DNA of 64,000 bases. Source: Palsa-360 sp963719875 (GTDB lineage: Bacteria; Acidobacteriota; Terriglobia; Acidiferrales; UBA7541). The stretch is from positions 2,294,001 through 2,358,000 of the forward strand of contig CAVRDJ010000002.1 of assembly GCA_963719875.1 (NCBI GenBank), in the 5' to 3' direction. Numbering within the stretch: the stretch's first letter is position 1; each line of letters opens with the position of its first letter. Of the stretch, positions 25,343-35,015 are shown in pieces. A program made the position numbers and the translations under genes. Under the pieces are notes generated by a model that was not told the origin of the DNA, did not search any database, and worked only from the letters and a program-made list of their open reading frames with translations.

Positions 25343-26128
25343 TTACTTCTCGAAATTGCTGAAATCCAGATAGTCTCCCGAGCAAGAAATTTCCCCCAGC
25401 TCCCAGTTTGGCCTCAGCTGGTAATAGAACGTTGTCGTCCAGGGCTTCGCCAGCGCCTTGGGATCTTCCATGGTGATGTCCATCTCCATGTGATCAAAGT
25501 TTACGCGCCGGAAGCGCTCGATCACATGCAATTGATCGCTGTGCGGATGGCCGAGTCGATCGAGCCAGGTCTTGTCGTTGAATCCGACCGTATCCACGAC
25601 GAATGTGGTATCCCCGTCCCAATGGCCGACCGAAGTTCCCATCCAAAGCAGATCCGGATCTTTTGGGATCGGGCGGCCGTCGGTATAGATGCGGCGCACC
25701 GTGTGATCGTACTCGTAAAGCATAAGCGTATATTTGGGGGTGTTCACGAACTCAAATGGATAGGGATGGAAATAGACCCGCGGTACGCCGGGAGGATCGC
25801 ATCGGGTGAGCACCGGGTCGTTCGTCGTCTTCAGGGTAAACTGCCCGCCATTGGAGGCTTTGGCCTCCGCGAACTTTGCCGCTGCCCAGGGCGTTAACTC
25901 GGGAGGATCTTTTGTAAAAGTATAGTTGGTAAAACCACGCTGGGACCCGGGAGGATTGCGCATCATCCAGACGCCGGTTAGATCGTGGACAGGCGCAGGC
26001 GCTGACTCACTCTTTGCCGGCGCATTGCGTTGATCCGTTCGCGGTGCCGCTGTTTGTGCGTACAGAGCGTTCGAAAGGAACAGCGTCGCGACCATTCCGA
26101 GCATCGAATTGCTCAAGCCCCTTCGCAC
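25343..26128 (-). CDS. Secreted protein of the GHWEGDT/TDGR family, cassette 3
   Basis: 261 aa. I start it at GTG 26128, which has AGGAGGG at good spacing and opens a signal peptide (MLGMVATLFLSNALYAQ within the first 26 residues). The frame stays open upstream to 26269, but that part overlaps the DUF6152 gene. Core: VHDLTGVWMMRNP, RCDPPGVPR, YTDGRPIPKDPD, SVGHWDGDTTFVVDTVGFND, TWLDRLGHPHSDQLHVIERF and MEDPKALAKPWTT. GHWDGD has Asp where the others have Glu. The DUF6152 partner lies 58 bp upstream. Unknown function. Confidence 0.75.
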   Translation of the reverse strand: MRRGLSNSMLGMVATLFLSNALYAQTAAPRTDQRNAPAKSESAPAPVHDLTGVWMMRNPPGSQRGFTNYTFTKDPPELTPWAAAKFAEAKASNGGQFTLKTTNDPVLTRCDPPGVPRVYFHPYPFEFVNTPKYTLMLYEYDHTVRRIYTDGRPIPKDPDLLWMGTSVGHWDGDTTFVVDTVGFNDKTWLDRLGHPHSDQLHVIERFRRVNFDHMEMDITMEDPKALAKPWTTTFYYQLRPNWELGEISCSGDYLDFSNFEK

Positions 26129-26186
26129 GTAGACCCTCCTGTTCGTTGCTGATCCGTACGGCTTGCCTGCCCGAGAGCGGTATCGG

Positions 26187-26570
26187 TTATTCCTCAAAGA
26201 GGTGGAGCGCCTCTCCATCGGGTCCAATGAGCTTGTTGATCCACATCGTGTGCGGGTCGTCTTTGGCAATATAGCCGCTGGCGGTGATGGAGTCGCCGGG
26301 TTTCAGCGTGTGCTTGTCCCACCCGGCCCGGGACAGCTTGTTGGGAGCGGTCAGTTCGGCCTGCCACTTTTCGACTTCGCCTTTGTCGTTCTTCACGTCA
26401 AAATAAAGTTGCACGTGCGGGTTAATAAAACGGAAATCCGTCATCGTTCCCTTGACCGTGACGATGTTTTTCGTATCGTACGCCGCCGTCCCATGGTGAG
26501 CGAACGTCGGACCCGAAGCGATCAGAACAGCCGCCACACTCATTATCAAAACAAATATTTTTGCTCTCAT
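26187..26570 (-). CDS. DUF6152-family small secreted protein, cassette 3
   Basis: 127 aa from ATG 26570, preceded by a GGTGA site; an ATG seven codons earlier (26591) has its GAGAGG too close. The signal peptide ends ASGPTFA, so the mature protein begins HHGTAAYD. Conserved core: FRFINPHVQLYFDVKNDKGE, WQAELTAPNKLSRAGW, LKPGDSI, PHTMWINKLIGPDGEAL. It is first in the pair with 25343-26128, as in all five cassettes. Confidence 0.8.
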   Translation of the reverse strand: MRAKIFVLIMSVAAVLIASGPTFAHHGTAAYDTKNIVTVKGTMTDFRFINPHVQLYFDVKNDKGEVEKWQAELTAPNKLSRAGWDKHTLKPGDSITASGYIAKDDPHTMWINKLIGPDGEALHLFEE

Positions 26571-26828
26571 CGATTCACCGTTGGCGCTCATCCTCTCATC
26601 GCCTCTTACAATTTGTCAATTCCCTGTTCTGTCTTGTGTCCGAGGATCGCTGGCAAAGGGAGTAGGGTGGGGGGGGTGGTCCGCTGCAATGTAAGAATGC
26701 TTCGTGCACACGCCCCCGGCCATTGCGGCCGGATGCGGCCATCCTGTGAGTAGCGCGAACTCGTGGTTCTCGCGGAGACACACCCGAACTGTGTTCCTCC
26801 GCGGTGACGTCTTCTTCTACTTCTTTTC

Positions 26829-29800
26829 TTACCAGATCAGCTTCAGCGCAAACTGAATGTCCCTGGGTAGCGTCACCAGCGGTTGCTGCAACCCACCAGC
26901 CTTCCCGCCGACCAGCGACCCGTCCTGATTGAATATTATGGCGTTAGTAGCGCCAGTGAAGGGCAAGGGCGGCCCAAAGTTGGGGTGGTTCAAGACGTTG
27001 AAAAACTCCGCCCGGAACTGCACGCTGGCGCTCTCCGAAATCTTCTTCACCGGGATGTTCTTGTGCAAGGAGAAATCGAGGTTGGTCAGCGGCGGTCCCA
27101 CAATGCTATTGCGGCCGGCGTTGCCCAGCAGATTCGAGCAAGTGCCTGCGATGCCCGGGCTCGGATTTTTCGAACCAGGCGGGCTAAAGCCGAAGGGCAC
27201 GCATTGTGAAGCGATGTCCGGAGTCGCCTTAGGCAGAGTGAAACAACTGGTGTTGATGTAAATCAGGCCCGGAGTGTTTTTGTAATTGTGGTTCACGGGA
27301 TCGCATCCCGGAACGCGATCCGGGATACCGAATGTGTCGGAGCCGCTATTTTGCACCCCCATCGGATCCCCTGCGATGAGAGGAGTCGTCGGAACGCCGC
27401 TATTCCTCTTGAAAATACCGCCCACTTCCCATCCGCCCAGCACTGCATGCCCTAACCCATCGCGGGGACCCGGCACCTGCCACATGGCGTTGATGATGGC
27501 GGTGTGGGTGAAGTTGTAATCCGAAACGGCGCGGCTGATTTGCGGCGCGAACCAGAACCAGGTCGTGATGGAATTCGAAAAGGCATCGCCCAGGGTGGTC
27601 GCCGAGTCGTCGTCCATCGATTTACTGTAGGTGTAGGAACCTCCGAATTGGAAGCCGTGGCTCATCGTCTTCTGGACGCTGACCTGAAGCGCCCTATACG
27701 TGGAGCCGGTATTCCACTTTATCCCCCGGATAAGCCCGAAGTTCGGGTTGATCCTCAAGTCCTTCGTTTTGCCGTTTACGTCGGGCGGGTTGAACGGCCA
27801 GAGGTATCCCGCGGAGGTCAGCGTGGGGATGACCATATCGAAATCATCGCCTCGTATGACCATGTGGACGCCATGGGAGCCCACATAACCCACCGTCGCC
27901 GTCAGGCTGGGCGTGATTTGGCGCTGGAAGTTGATATTCCACTGCTCGACGTAATTTCGATTGGGATTCGGGTCGACATACGAGCCGGTAAGCGCGCAAG
28001 TCGTCAGCGGGCATGGCGAGCCTGCCGTTGGTTTGAAGAAGTTCGAGTAGGCACTCCCTGGGGCTGGATTGGTGATGGTGCCGGGCAGAATGCCAAGCGT
28101 CCCGGCGAGCGCCGTCCGGTCGGCAATTTTGCCCGTGAGGAAAAAAGGCTCCCAATTCTGACTGAACCAATTTCCCGGCAGCGGCAGCACGTCAAAGATG
28201 GCGAAGCCCCCGCGAACGGACATCTTTCCATCGCTGCGGGGATCCCAGGCAAAACCGACTCGCGGCTCGAAATTGCGATTGGTGGGGTTGGAGTAGTAAG
28301 GGGCAACGCCAGCGCAACCCGGCTTTCCGAATACGACGTCAGTTGGGGTGGGAGCCGACGTCCCGCAAAAGGGTAGCGGGTCGGAGAGGTTGTGGAGGCT
28401 GGAGAGCTTGCCGTTCTGCTCCGTCACCACCGTGAGCATTTCATAGCGCAGCCCCACGTTCAGCGTGAGGTTGTGCCGGAAGTGCCAGTCATCCTGGATA
28501 TATCCGCCGAAGAGAGTCTGCCGGTAGCCCCGCGGGCTAAGTCCGACCGGAATTCCTCCCTCTATCGAGTCGGGCTGGTTGGTGAGGAAATCTATCTCGC
28601 CATTCCCGGTGGCTTTACCGTTGAAGCGCATCAGTGCGTTGGGGAGATACAAATTAAAGGGATTGTAACGCATATTCTCCATGGCAAAGCCGAATTTCAG
28701 AGAATGGGTTCCGCGGGTCATAAAGGCGTCGTCGTAGAACTGAATGGAATTCCAATTGAAATGGGTAAATGCGCCGGGCAAGCCCGGGGAGGTCCGTGAC
28801 CAGCCAGTCGTGATGAAGGCGGGTATATCAAATCCCGGCATCATGCTCAGAGAAGGGTCCGCTGCGGCGGGATTAATTGCCCCGACCGTTTGGTAGTTAA
28901 TCACGGCGTTCCGGTTGTAACCCACCCGCGCGCTGTTGACTAGGGTCGGGCCGAAAACGTGGGTCCATCCCAGGGCGGCGACGTGGCGCGTGACCTGATT
29001 GATGATCGCCGTGGTATCAAAACCGTCTGGCGTATGGAAGGGCGAGTCGTCATACATATAGGTCGCGAACAGGCTATCCTTATCGTTAATCTTGTGATCC
29101 AGCCGCGTGGTGACATAATTTTCGTGCACCACGCGGGTCGGCGCGAACAGGAAGTTCCCAACATTCCCGCTGACCGGCCCGTTGGGGTGAGGATAGATCG
29201 CCAGGAACTTCGCCGCATTGTTATCCACGCAAAAACCCGCCTGCCCGGGCGCCAAGTTTGTCTGCGTGGCCGGACTGGGACAAGGGCCCGCCAACGGGCT
29301 AGTAGGTTTGCCATCCGCGCCGAGGAGATTGCCATTACTGTCGAGGATGATTCCCTTCCGCGCATCTTCAGACGGAACGTTTGAATTCCCGCTGGGGGAC
29401 CCCTGCGCCTGGCGTATCCCTTCGTAGTCGCCGAAGAGGAAAGTTCGACCTTTACGAATCGGGCCCCCGGCCGAGGCGCCGAACTGGTTGCGTCTGTAAG
29501 TCGGTTTCGGCTGCCCAGCGGCATTGGAGAAGAAATCGTTCGCGTCCAGCCGGGCGTTGCGGAAGAACTCGTAGGCGTCGCCATGGAACGCGTTCGTTCC
29601 GGACTTGCTGATGGCGTTGACGATCCCGCCGGAGGTTTTCCCATACTCGGCCGAGTAGTTGCCGGTGATCACGGAGAATTCCGCAATGGCATCCACGCCC
29701 AGGTTGCCCCCGATCACACTGCCCGGCCCGGCGTTGCCGTAATCGTTGATGCTCAGCCCGTCGAGCCGGTAGTTGTTTTGCGTGGGCCGGCCGCCGGAGA

Positions 29801-30383
29801 TGGTCAATTGCGCACCAAAGCCACGATTCCCGCGGAGATTGCCGGCCTCGAAGGGCTGTTGGGTTTCGAGCGCGTTGACGCCGGGGGAAAGGGTGGCCAG
29901 CGACGTCCAGTCGCGCCCGTTCAGGGGCAACTCGCGCACCTCCTGAGCTTGAATCTGTCCGCTAAGCGCGGATGAAGTGAGCTCAATCTGCGGCGCGGCC
30001 TCCGTCACCTGGACGGTCGCAGACGTTTCCCCGACCTTCATTGGGATGTTGAGCTGCTGTTGAGCGCCCACGGCCAGCGTGAGGTTCGACTGGACGGCAG
30101 TGTTGAATCCCTTAGCCGAAATCCTGACTTCATAAGGTCCCGGAATTAGGTTGGGGATCGTGTAAAAGCCGGCGGAATCCGCCGTCGTGTTGCGGATGAT
30201 GCCGGTGTCAGTATTCCTGACGGAGATCTCCGCGCCGGCGATCACGCCGCCGGTAGCGTCCGTGATCGTGCCGGAAATAGTCGCTCCGGTCACCTGCGCG
30301 CGCATCGGGAGGGACACGATGAGACAAAACCCCAGAATCGATGCGAAAAGCACGAAGCTAGCAGTCTTTGCCTTGGGATTCAT
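26829..30383 (-). CDS. TonB-dependent receptor (Oar-like), third copy
   Basis: 1184-aa receptor. ATG 30383 has AAGGAG seven bases upstream. Signal peptide to PMRAQ; carboxypeptidase-regulatory domain (GATISGTITDATGGVIAGAE to GPYEVRISAKGF); plug with ELPLNGRDWTSLATLSPG and YRLDGLSINDYGN; barrel with QDDWHFRHNLTLNVGLRYEM and terminal FALKLIW. It is less like the second receptor than like general acidobacterial Oar proteins, and its C-terminus matches the broken first receptor (KLIW). The cassette 3 pair lies downstream on the same strand, 236 bp away. Ligand unknown. Confidence 0.92.
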   Translation of the reverse strand: MNPKAKTASFVLFASILGFCLIVSLPMRAQVTGATISGTITDATGGVIAGAEISVRNTDTGIIRNTTADSAGFYTIPNLIPGPYEVRISAKGFNTAVQSNLTLAVGAQQQLNIPMKVGETSATVQVTEAAPQIELTSSALSGQIQAQEVRELPLNGRDWTSLATLSPGVNALETQQPFEAGNLRGNRGFGAQLTISGGRPTQNNYRLDGLSINDYGNAGPGSVIGGNLGVDAIAEFSVITGNYSAEYGKTSGGIVNAISKSGTNAFHGDAYEFFRNARLDANDFFSNAAGQPKPTYRRNQFGASAGGPIRKGRTFLFGDYEGIRQAQGSPSGNSNVPSEDARKGIILDSNGNLLGADGKPTSPLAGPCPSPATQTNLAPGQAGFCVDNNAAKFLAIYPHPNGPVSGNVGNFLFAPTRVVHENYVTTRLDHKINDKDSLFATYMYDDSPFHTPDGFDTTAIINQVTRHVAALGWTHVFGPTLVNSARVGYNRNAVINYQTVGAINPAAADPSLSMMPGFDIPAFITTGWSRTSPGLPGAFTHFNWNSIQFYDDAFMTRGTHSLKFGFAMENMRYNPFNLYLPNALMRFNGKATGNGEIDFLTNQPDSIEGGIPVGLSPRGYRQTLFGGYIQDDWHFRHNLTLNVGLRYEMLTVVTEQNGKLSSLHNLSDPLPFCGTSAPTPTDVVFGKPGCAGVAPYYSNPTNRNFEPRVGFAWDPRSDGKMSVRGGFAIFDVLPLPGNWFSQNWEPFFLTGKIADRTALAGTLGILPGTITNPAPGSAYSNFFKPTAGSPCPLTTCALTGSYVDPNPNRNYVEQWNINFQRQITPSLTATVGYVGSHGVHMVIRGDDFDMVIPTLTSAGYLWPFNPPDVNGKTKDLRINPNFGLIRGIKWNTGSTYRALQVSVQKTMSHGFQFGGSYTYSKSMDDDSATTLGDAFSNSITTWFWFAPQISRAVSDYNFTHTAIINAMWQVPGPRDGLGHAVLGGWEVGGIFKRNSGVPTTPLIAGDPMGVQNSGSDTFGIPDRVPGCDPVNHNYKNTPGLIYINTSCFTLPKATPDIASQCVPFGFSPPGSKNPSPGIAGTCSNLLGNAGRNSIVGPPLTNLDFSLHKNIPVKKISESASVQFRAEFFNVLNHPNFGPPLPFTGATNAIIFNQDGSLVGGKAGGLQQPLVTLPRDIQFALKLIW

Positions 30384-30985
30384 GTTGATACTCCTTATCC
30401 GTCGATTTCAAAGCACCTCAACAATCTCTCTCTGCGCAGCCTGAAAGACTCCGGACCCTGATTCCCTTTGGTTTAGATCCCATTGTCTGGCGAGAATGTC
30501 TTTGCTTGCGACTTGCCGGTTCGAGGAATCCACTGCTGGAGGGAAATGAGAGTGGCCACAACTGTACCCGGACCGTGCCCGGAACCATACGGACCGATCC
30601 TGTGCCCGACGGGATCGAACGTGCTGAACCCACCCTAGCACCTTGGCGAAACCGGCTTACCCCTGAATTAGCGAAGGGCCGGATTTACTATATATGTACC
30701 TGGACCGGAAAGACGGGCCGACCGTGGGATTCACAACTGGGACAGTTTTTACCTTCTCATTGAAAGGATGTCAAGCCATTATTCTACATTCCCCCGTTTG
30801 ACCTTGGGCGTCGCCTGGCGAATTCCGCAGGAATGTGTCTCTCGGTTTGCAACCAAATGAAAATCGAAAGCGTTCGGCGAAATTTCATGGGGAGTGAAGC
30901 GCATTGACATCCTGTCGTGTCGTCAACTAGACTCCGCGCGGTTGCCTGCCGAGTATTGCTTGCACGTTGGATGGGGGAACATCTT
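30384..30985. other. Divergent intergenic region with one clear promoter
   Basis: 600 bp between the third receptor (minus) and the first beta-propeller gene (plus). The right end has a promoter-like pair at 30904-30933. The middle (about 30550-30610) has several GGACCG-type short words (ACCCGGACCGTGCCCGG, TACGGACCGATCC) that may be regulator sites, but no clean operator is evident. Short ORFs here have no recognisable features. Confidence 0.5.
30904..30933 (+). promoter_or_regulatory. Sigma-70-like promoter for the beta-propeller pair
   Basis: TTGACA (30904-30909, perfect), 18-bp spacer, TAGACT (30928-30933). The likely start of the next gene is ATG 30986, about 45 bases after the expected transcription start. 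The GTG at 30917 lies inside this promoter, which argues against it as a start codon. Confidence 0.6.
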
Positions 30986-32248
30986 ATGCGGATTCGGAAG
31001 CGTTGGAACGGCGCTTATGCGGTAGCAATTGGTTTTTCCTGTTTTTTGTTTCTAGCTGCTGTTCCTGTGGCGCGAGCGCAGAACGTGCCAGTTTATGAAG
31101 TCGATCCTTCCTGGCCCAAGCCGTTGCCGAACCATTGGCTTATGCAGGGAGTTCCGGTGATGGTCACGGATAAGGACGATCACATTTGGGTGTACAACCG
31201 TCCGCGGGACATTAACCCCGATGAATCTGGGGCTGCGACAACACCGCCGCGCACAGATTGTTGCAAAGCCGCGCCGGCAGTTTTGGAATTCGACACCACG
31301 GGCAATCTGCTCAAGAGCTGGGGAGGTCCGGGCTACGTGCCCGGCTGGCCGGCGGAGGGAATCGAAAAGCCGGGCGCCGGCGCCGAACACGCGATCCTTG
31401 TGGATCGAGAAGGAAACGTCTGGTTGGGAGGAAGCGCCCGGGGAGACAGCATCCAAAAATTTACGGGCGATGGGAAGTTTCTCTGGGAATTTGGTCATCG
31501 CGGGGCAAGAACACCGCCGGGGGAGAAGGCACAACCTCTAAAACAGAACAACCAGGACACCGATACTTTTCCTGGAGGGATATTTTTCTTTGATTTGGAC
31601 GAGGACGCGCACGAACTCTACATCGTCGATCAGAAGCGCGTCCTCGTGTATGACATGGACAGCGGCGCATTCAAGCGCGGCTGGGGCGGCCACGGCATAC
31701 CTTTGAGCGAGATCGACAATGATCCCACGCCGCCGTACGACTGGAAATCGGGCCCGCCTCCGGACCAAAAGCAATTTGCGCCCGCGCTCCACTGCGTCCA
31801 CATCGCGGATGACGGGCTCGTCTATATCTGCGAGCGCGGCAGCGACAGGGTTCAGGTATTTACCAAGCAGGGCAAATTTGTATCCAGTTTCTTCGTGCAT
31901 CCCTCGACGCCGTCTCGCGGTCCAGAATGTGGCGGCCCCGGCAGCACCACGTTTGGCATGTGCGGAACGATCTACAATCTCACCTTTTCCCATGACCCGC
32001 AGCAGAAATACCTGCTGATTGCCGACGGCACGAACGACAAGATTTGGATCCATGACCGCAAAGACGGCACTCTAGCGGGATCGATCGGCGACAATGGCCG
32101 CATGGCGGGACAGTTTCACTGGATCGATGCCATCGCCATGGACTCTAAAGGAAACATCTACACCGGTGAAGTGGATACCGGAAAACGCGCTCAGAAATTT
32201 GTCCTGAAAAATGGAGACGGAAAGGCCCGGCCACATCCCCACGAATAA
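30986..32248 (+). CDS. Secreted NHL-type beta-propeller, peptidylamidoglycolate-lyase-like (copy 1)
   Basis: 420 aa from ATG 30986, which has GGGGGA upstream. Signal peptide to PVARAQ. The mature protein starts with VYEVDPSWPKPLPNHW and carries repeated blades: DDHIWVYNRP, NVWLGG, ELYIVDQ, LVYICERGSDRVQVFTKQG, KYLLIADGTNDKIWIHDR and NIYTGEV. This N-terminal signature is widely annotated as a peptidyl-alpha-hydroxyglycine alpha-amidating-lyase-like protein. Whether it has lyase activity is unknown; many members are probably simple binding or other lyase propellers. Paired cysteines (TDCCK, ECGGPG...GMCG) may form disulfides. It is followed 230 bp later by a close paralog. Confidence 0.75.
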   Translation: MRIRKRWNGAYAVAIGFSCFLFLAAVPVARAQNVPVYEVDPSWPKPLPNHWLMQGVPVMVTDKDDHIWVYNRPRDINPDESGAATTPPRTDCCKAAPAVLEFDTTGNLLKSWGGPGYVPGWPAEGIEKPGAGAEHAILVDREGNVWLGGSARGDSIQKFTGDGKFLWEFGHRGARTPPGEKAQPLKQNNQDTDTFPGGIFFFDLDEDAHELYIVDQKRVLVYDMDSGAFKRGWGGHGIPLSEIDNDPTPPYDWKSGPPPDQKQFAPALHCVHIADDGLVYICERGSDRVQVFTKQGKFVSSFFVHPSTPSRGPECGGPGSTTFGMCGTIYNLTFSHDPQQKYLLIADGTNDKIWIHDRKDGTLAGSIGDNGRMAGQFHWIDAIAMDSKGNIYTGEVDTGKRAQKFVLKNGDGKARPHPHE

Positions 32249-32355
32249 CCGCTGCGGCAAACTTCAGGACTGGAAATTGAAAAGGGGAAGTGGGCCTGTG
32301 CAACTAACCGTCGAAACGCTCGCTCGTCGCACACATTTTTGTTACGGCTCGGCTG

Positions 32356-32440
32356 CTCTGTGGCTCTCTTTGATTCTTTGTGACCTCTGTGTTGCGCTTT
32401 TCGGAATTTAACACAGAGGACGCGGAGAAAAGCCACAGAG
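32356..32440. repeat. Nested inverted repeat in the propeller spacer
   Basis: CTCTGTGGCT (32356-32365) pairs with AGCCACAGAG (32431-32440), and inside it CCTCTGTGTT (32384-32393) pairs with AACACAGAGG (32410-32419). It resembles the common ACACAGAGG-type dispersed intergenic palindromes. It could end or weaken transcription between the two paralogs. Confidence 0.6.
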
Positions 32441-32478
32441 AGCACGGAGAGGCCAACGGAGAAGGAAAGGAATAGACA

Positions 32479-33672
32479 TTGGAAAGATCAAGATGGACCA
32501 GAGCCTGCGCCGTAATGATCGCGATTTCTTGCTTTGAAGTTCTTGCCGCGGCACCAGCGGCGCATTCACAAAACGCGCCGGTGTACAAGGTCGACCCCTT
32601 TTGGCCCAAGCGATTGCCAAACAAATGGAGCATGCAACAGATCGTCGATATCTACGTGGATAAGGAAGACCACGTCTGGGTAATCAATCGCGCCACGGAC
32701 GCGAGGCCCGATGAATTGGGTGCAGCGAGCACGCCGCCGCGCACCGAATGCTGCGTCCTCGGGCCCGAGATCGTGGAATTCGATACCGACGGCAGCGTTC
32801 TCAGAGCCTGGGGAGGAAAGGACTACGTTCCCGGGTGGCCGGGCCGATTGCAGACCATCGGTGTGGATCGGGACGAAAACGTCTGGATCTCCGGAACAAC
32901 GCCGGGCGACAGCATCATCAAATTCACAAAGGACGGCAAATTCCTGTGGGACTTCGGCCATCGCGGACCCAAGGTGCCGGCATCGGAAGTGAAACAGAAC
33001 AACCAGCAAACGGACATTTTCCCGCCGGGAATCGCCGCCTTCGAGTTCGACGAAGATGCGCGCGAGATCTACATTCCCGACGGCTTCCTGAACAAACGTG
33101 TGCTGGTGTACGACATGGATACTGGAGCGTTCAAGCGGGGCTGGGGAGGCAAGGGCACGCCCCTCAGCGAAATCGACAACGACCCCACGCCGCCATATGA
33201 CACATCGGGGCCGCCTCCGGATCAGAAGATGTTCGCGCCCGCGCTTCACTGCGCGCATCCCTCCAATGACGGGTTCGTTTATGTCTGCGAGCGGGGCAGC
33301 GACAGAATCCAGGTGTTCACCAAGCAAGGCAAATACGTAAAAGAATTCTGGATTCACCCGTCAACGCAGTCCCGCGGCCCGCACTGCGGAGGCATCTGGA
33401 GCATGACCGATCCCCCTTGCGGGACGATCTACAATCTGACGCTTTCCACAGACCCGCAACAGAAGTACATCCTGGTAGCGGACGGCACGAACAATATGGT
33501 CTGGATCCTCGATCGCAACGACGGCACTCTGGTGGGTTCCTTCGGAGGCAACGGGCGTTATGCGGGACAGCTCCATTGGATCGATTCGATTGCCATGGAT
33601 TCCAAAGGAAACGTTTACACGGGCGAAGTGGAAGACGGCAAACGCATTCAGAAGTTTGTCCCGGTGAAGTGA
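32479..33672 (+). CDS. Secreted NHL-type beta-propeller, peptidylamidoglycolate-lyase-like (copy 2)
   Basis: 397 aa from TTG 32479, with AAGGAAAGGA upstream; ATG 32515 is an alternative that keeps a shorter signal peptide. Signal peptide to PAAHSQ. VYKVDPFWPKRLPNKW, DHVWVINR, RGWGGKGTPLSEIDNDPTPP, FVYVCERGSDRIQVFTKQG and YILVADGTNNMVWILDRNDG match copy 1 nearly blade by blade. The pair is a tandem gene duplication. The two differ in loops (for example, a lost ~9-residue segment near the third blade), which suggests different ligands. The amidohydrolase follows convergently. Confidence 0.75.
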   Translation: MERSRWTRACAVMIAISCFEVLAAAPAAHSQNAPVYKVDPFWPKRLPNKWSMQQIVDIYVDKEDHVWVINRATDARPDELGAASTPPRTECCVLGPEIVEFDTDGSVLRAWGGKDYVPGWPGRLQTIGVDRDENVWISGTTPGDSIIKFTKDGKFLWDFGHRGPKVPASEVKQNNQQTDIFPPGIAAFEFDEDAREIYIPDGFLNKRVLVYDMDTGAFKRGWGGKGTPLSEIDNDPTPPYDTSGPPPDQKMFAPALHCAHPSNDGFVYVCERGSDRIQVFTKQGKYVKEFWIHPSTQSRGPHCGGIWSMTDPPCGTIYNLTLSTDPQQKYILVADGTNNMVWILDRNDGTLVGSFGGNGRYAGQLHWIDSIAMDSKGNVYTGEVEDGKRIQKFVPVK

Positions 33673-33683
33673 GAAGGGAAGGC

Positions 33684-34757
33684 CTAGGTCTTCAGCCTCG
33701 GCAATAATTCCAGCGCGTTTTCGCGATCGATGGCGCGCAGTTCGCTCTCGCTGAATCCCCCATTGTCGATCAGTCCCTTGCTAACAGCTAACCCCGAGCC
33801 GCCGCCCAGCGGGAAATCGGTCCCGAACAAAATGTGCGATGCCGGAACGAGCTTCTTAAAAGACGGCAACGTATAGGGATTAAAGGCCTGCGCGGTGTCG
33901 TAGTAAAATTTCTGCAACTCGTAGATCAATCCTTTTGGCAGCTGTTGCGCCACTCCGTTGAGTCGGCTGGTGATGTACGGCACTGTGCCGCCGCCATGAG
34001 ACCAGATGAAACGAATGTCCGGGCAGCGCGCGACGGTGCCGTTGGAAAGCAAACTCACAATCGTACGCGTCGTATCGAAAACAAACTCCACACCGCGACT
34101 CTGCCCATCCGAAAGAACCGTCTGCGTGCCGCACGCAGCACAGAATGGATGGCAAAACACGACCGCCTTCCGCCGGTTCAGTTCATCCATCAGCGGGGCG
34201 AATGCGGGGTTGCCAAGGTATTTGCCTCCGTAGCTGGAAAGTACGCACGCGCCGTCGGCCTTTAGCTTATCAAAAGCATATTCGAGTTCGAGGAGCGCGC
34301 CTTCGACATCAGGGAGCGGCAAGGTAGCGAACAGGCCGAAGCGGCCCGGGTAATCCTTAATCACTTTCGCAGCGTAGTCGTTGCACTCCCGCGCCAGGGC
34401 GCGTGCTGCAGCGTTATCGCCAAACCAAACGCCCGGGTCGCTGATGGACAGGATGGAGGTGGCCACGCTGCCTTTATCCATTTGATCGATTGATTTTTGA
34501 GGCGTCCAATCTTGAAGGCCGGGCTGGTTGACCCCCTTGGCGGTGCTTTCGGCAATCAATTTCGGCACGGAAAAGTGGTGGTGCGTGTCGATACGAAAAG
34601 GACGCGCTGCCGCAGCGGATCCCGTCTGGGTCGCGGAGCCGAATTCCGGCATCATGGCGGAGGCGCCCAACGCGGCGATCCCGAAGAGAAGGTTCCGCCT
34701 CGATAACGCGCCGGGAGTCATGCGACCAGTCTTATCATCAAGCTTGTGAATGCTCAT
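33684..34757 (-). CDS. Tat-exported amidohydrolase (ACMSD-like, amidohydrolase_2)
   Basis: 357 aa. Twin-arginine signal (SRRNLLFGIAALGASAMM), so it is exported. It has the metal-dependent hydrolase/decarboxylase pattern: DTHHHF at the first strand, VVFCHP, IWSHGGG and LFGTDFP. This is the ACMSD branch (aminocarboxymuconate-semialdehyde decarboxylase, gamma-resorcylate decarboxylase and 4-oxalomesaconate hydratase relatives), which usually acts on aromatic-derived acids. Tat export is unusual for enzymes of this branch and fits the extracytoplasmic character of the region. Its start is opposed to the SMP-30-like gene, so promoters must lie in 34758-35015. Confidence 0.85.
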   Translation of the reverse strand: MSIHKLDDKTGRMTPGALSRRNLLFGIAALGASAMMPEFGSATQTGSAAAARPFRIDTHHHFSVPKLIAESTAKGVNQPGLQDWTPQKSIDQMDKGSVATSILSISDPGVWFGDNAAARALARECNDYAAKVIKDYPGRFGLFATLPLPDVEGALLELEYAFDKLKADGACVLSSYGGKYLGNPAFAPLMDELNRRKAVVFCHPFCAACGTQTVLSDGQSRGVEFVFDTTRTIVSLLSNGTVARCPDIRFIWSHGGGTVPYITSRLNGVAQQLPKGLIYELQKFYYDTAQAFNPYTLPSFKKLVPASHILFGTDFPLGGGSGLAVSKGLIDNGGFSESELRAIDRENALELLPRLKT

Positions 34758-35015
34758 GGCGGTTGCTCTTTCATCTGTGAATTCGTGGCCTACTCACAGA
34801 AACGATTTCGTGGGGCTCAAGTGACAGGGCAATTCGCAGATCATACTTACCCCGCCCTGGTGTTTCAAGCGCAACTATTCATACGCGGGAAAGGATATCC
34901 AAAAAATGCCTCATAGTTGGAAAAATGTGAAGCGGAGCGCCGCCCTTCAGCTGGCTTTTTTGGTTTTGATGGGGCTTGATCCTTGATATACCATCCCGCC
35001 GAGGAATGGATAGAT

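Noticed and set aside
26128..26269. Longer N-terminus of the cassette 3 protein (start at 26269)
   Set aside because: It would overlap the DUF6152 gene and precede the signal peptide with a 47-residue charged stretch; GTG 26128 has a strong AGGAGGG site.
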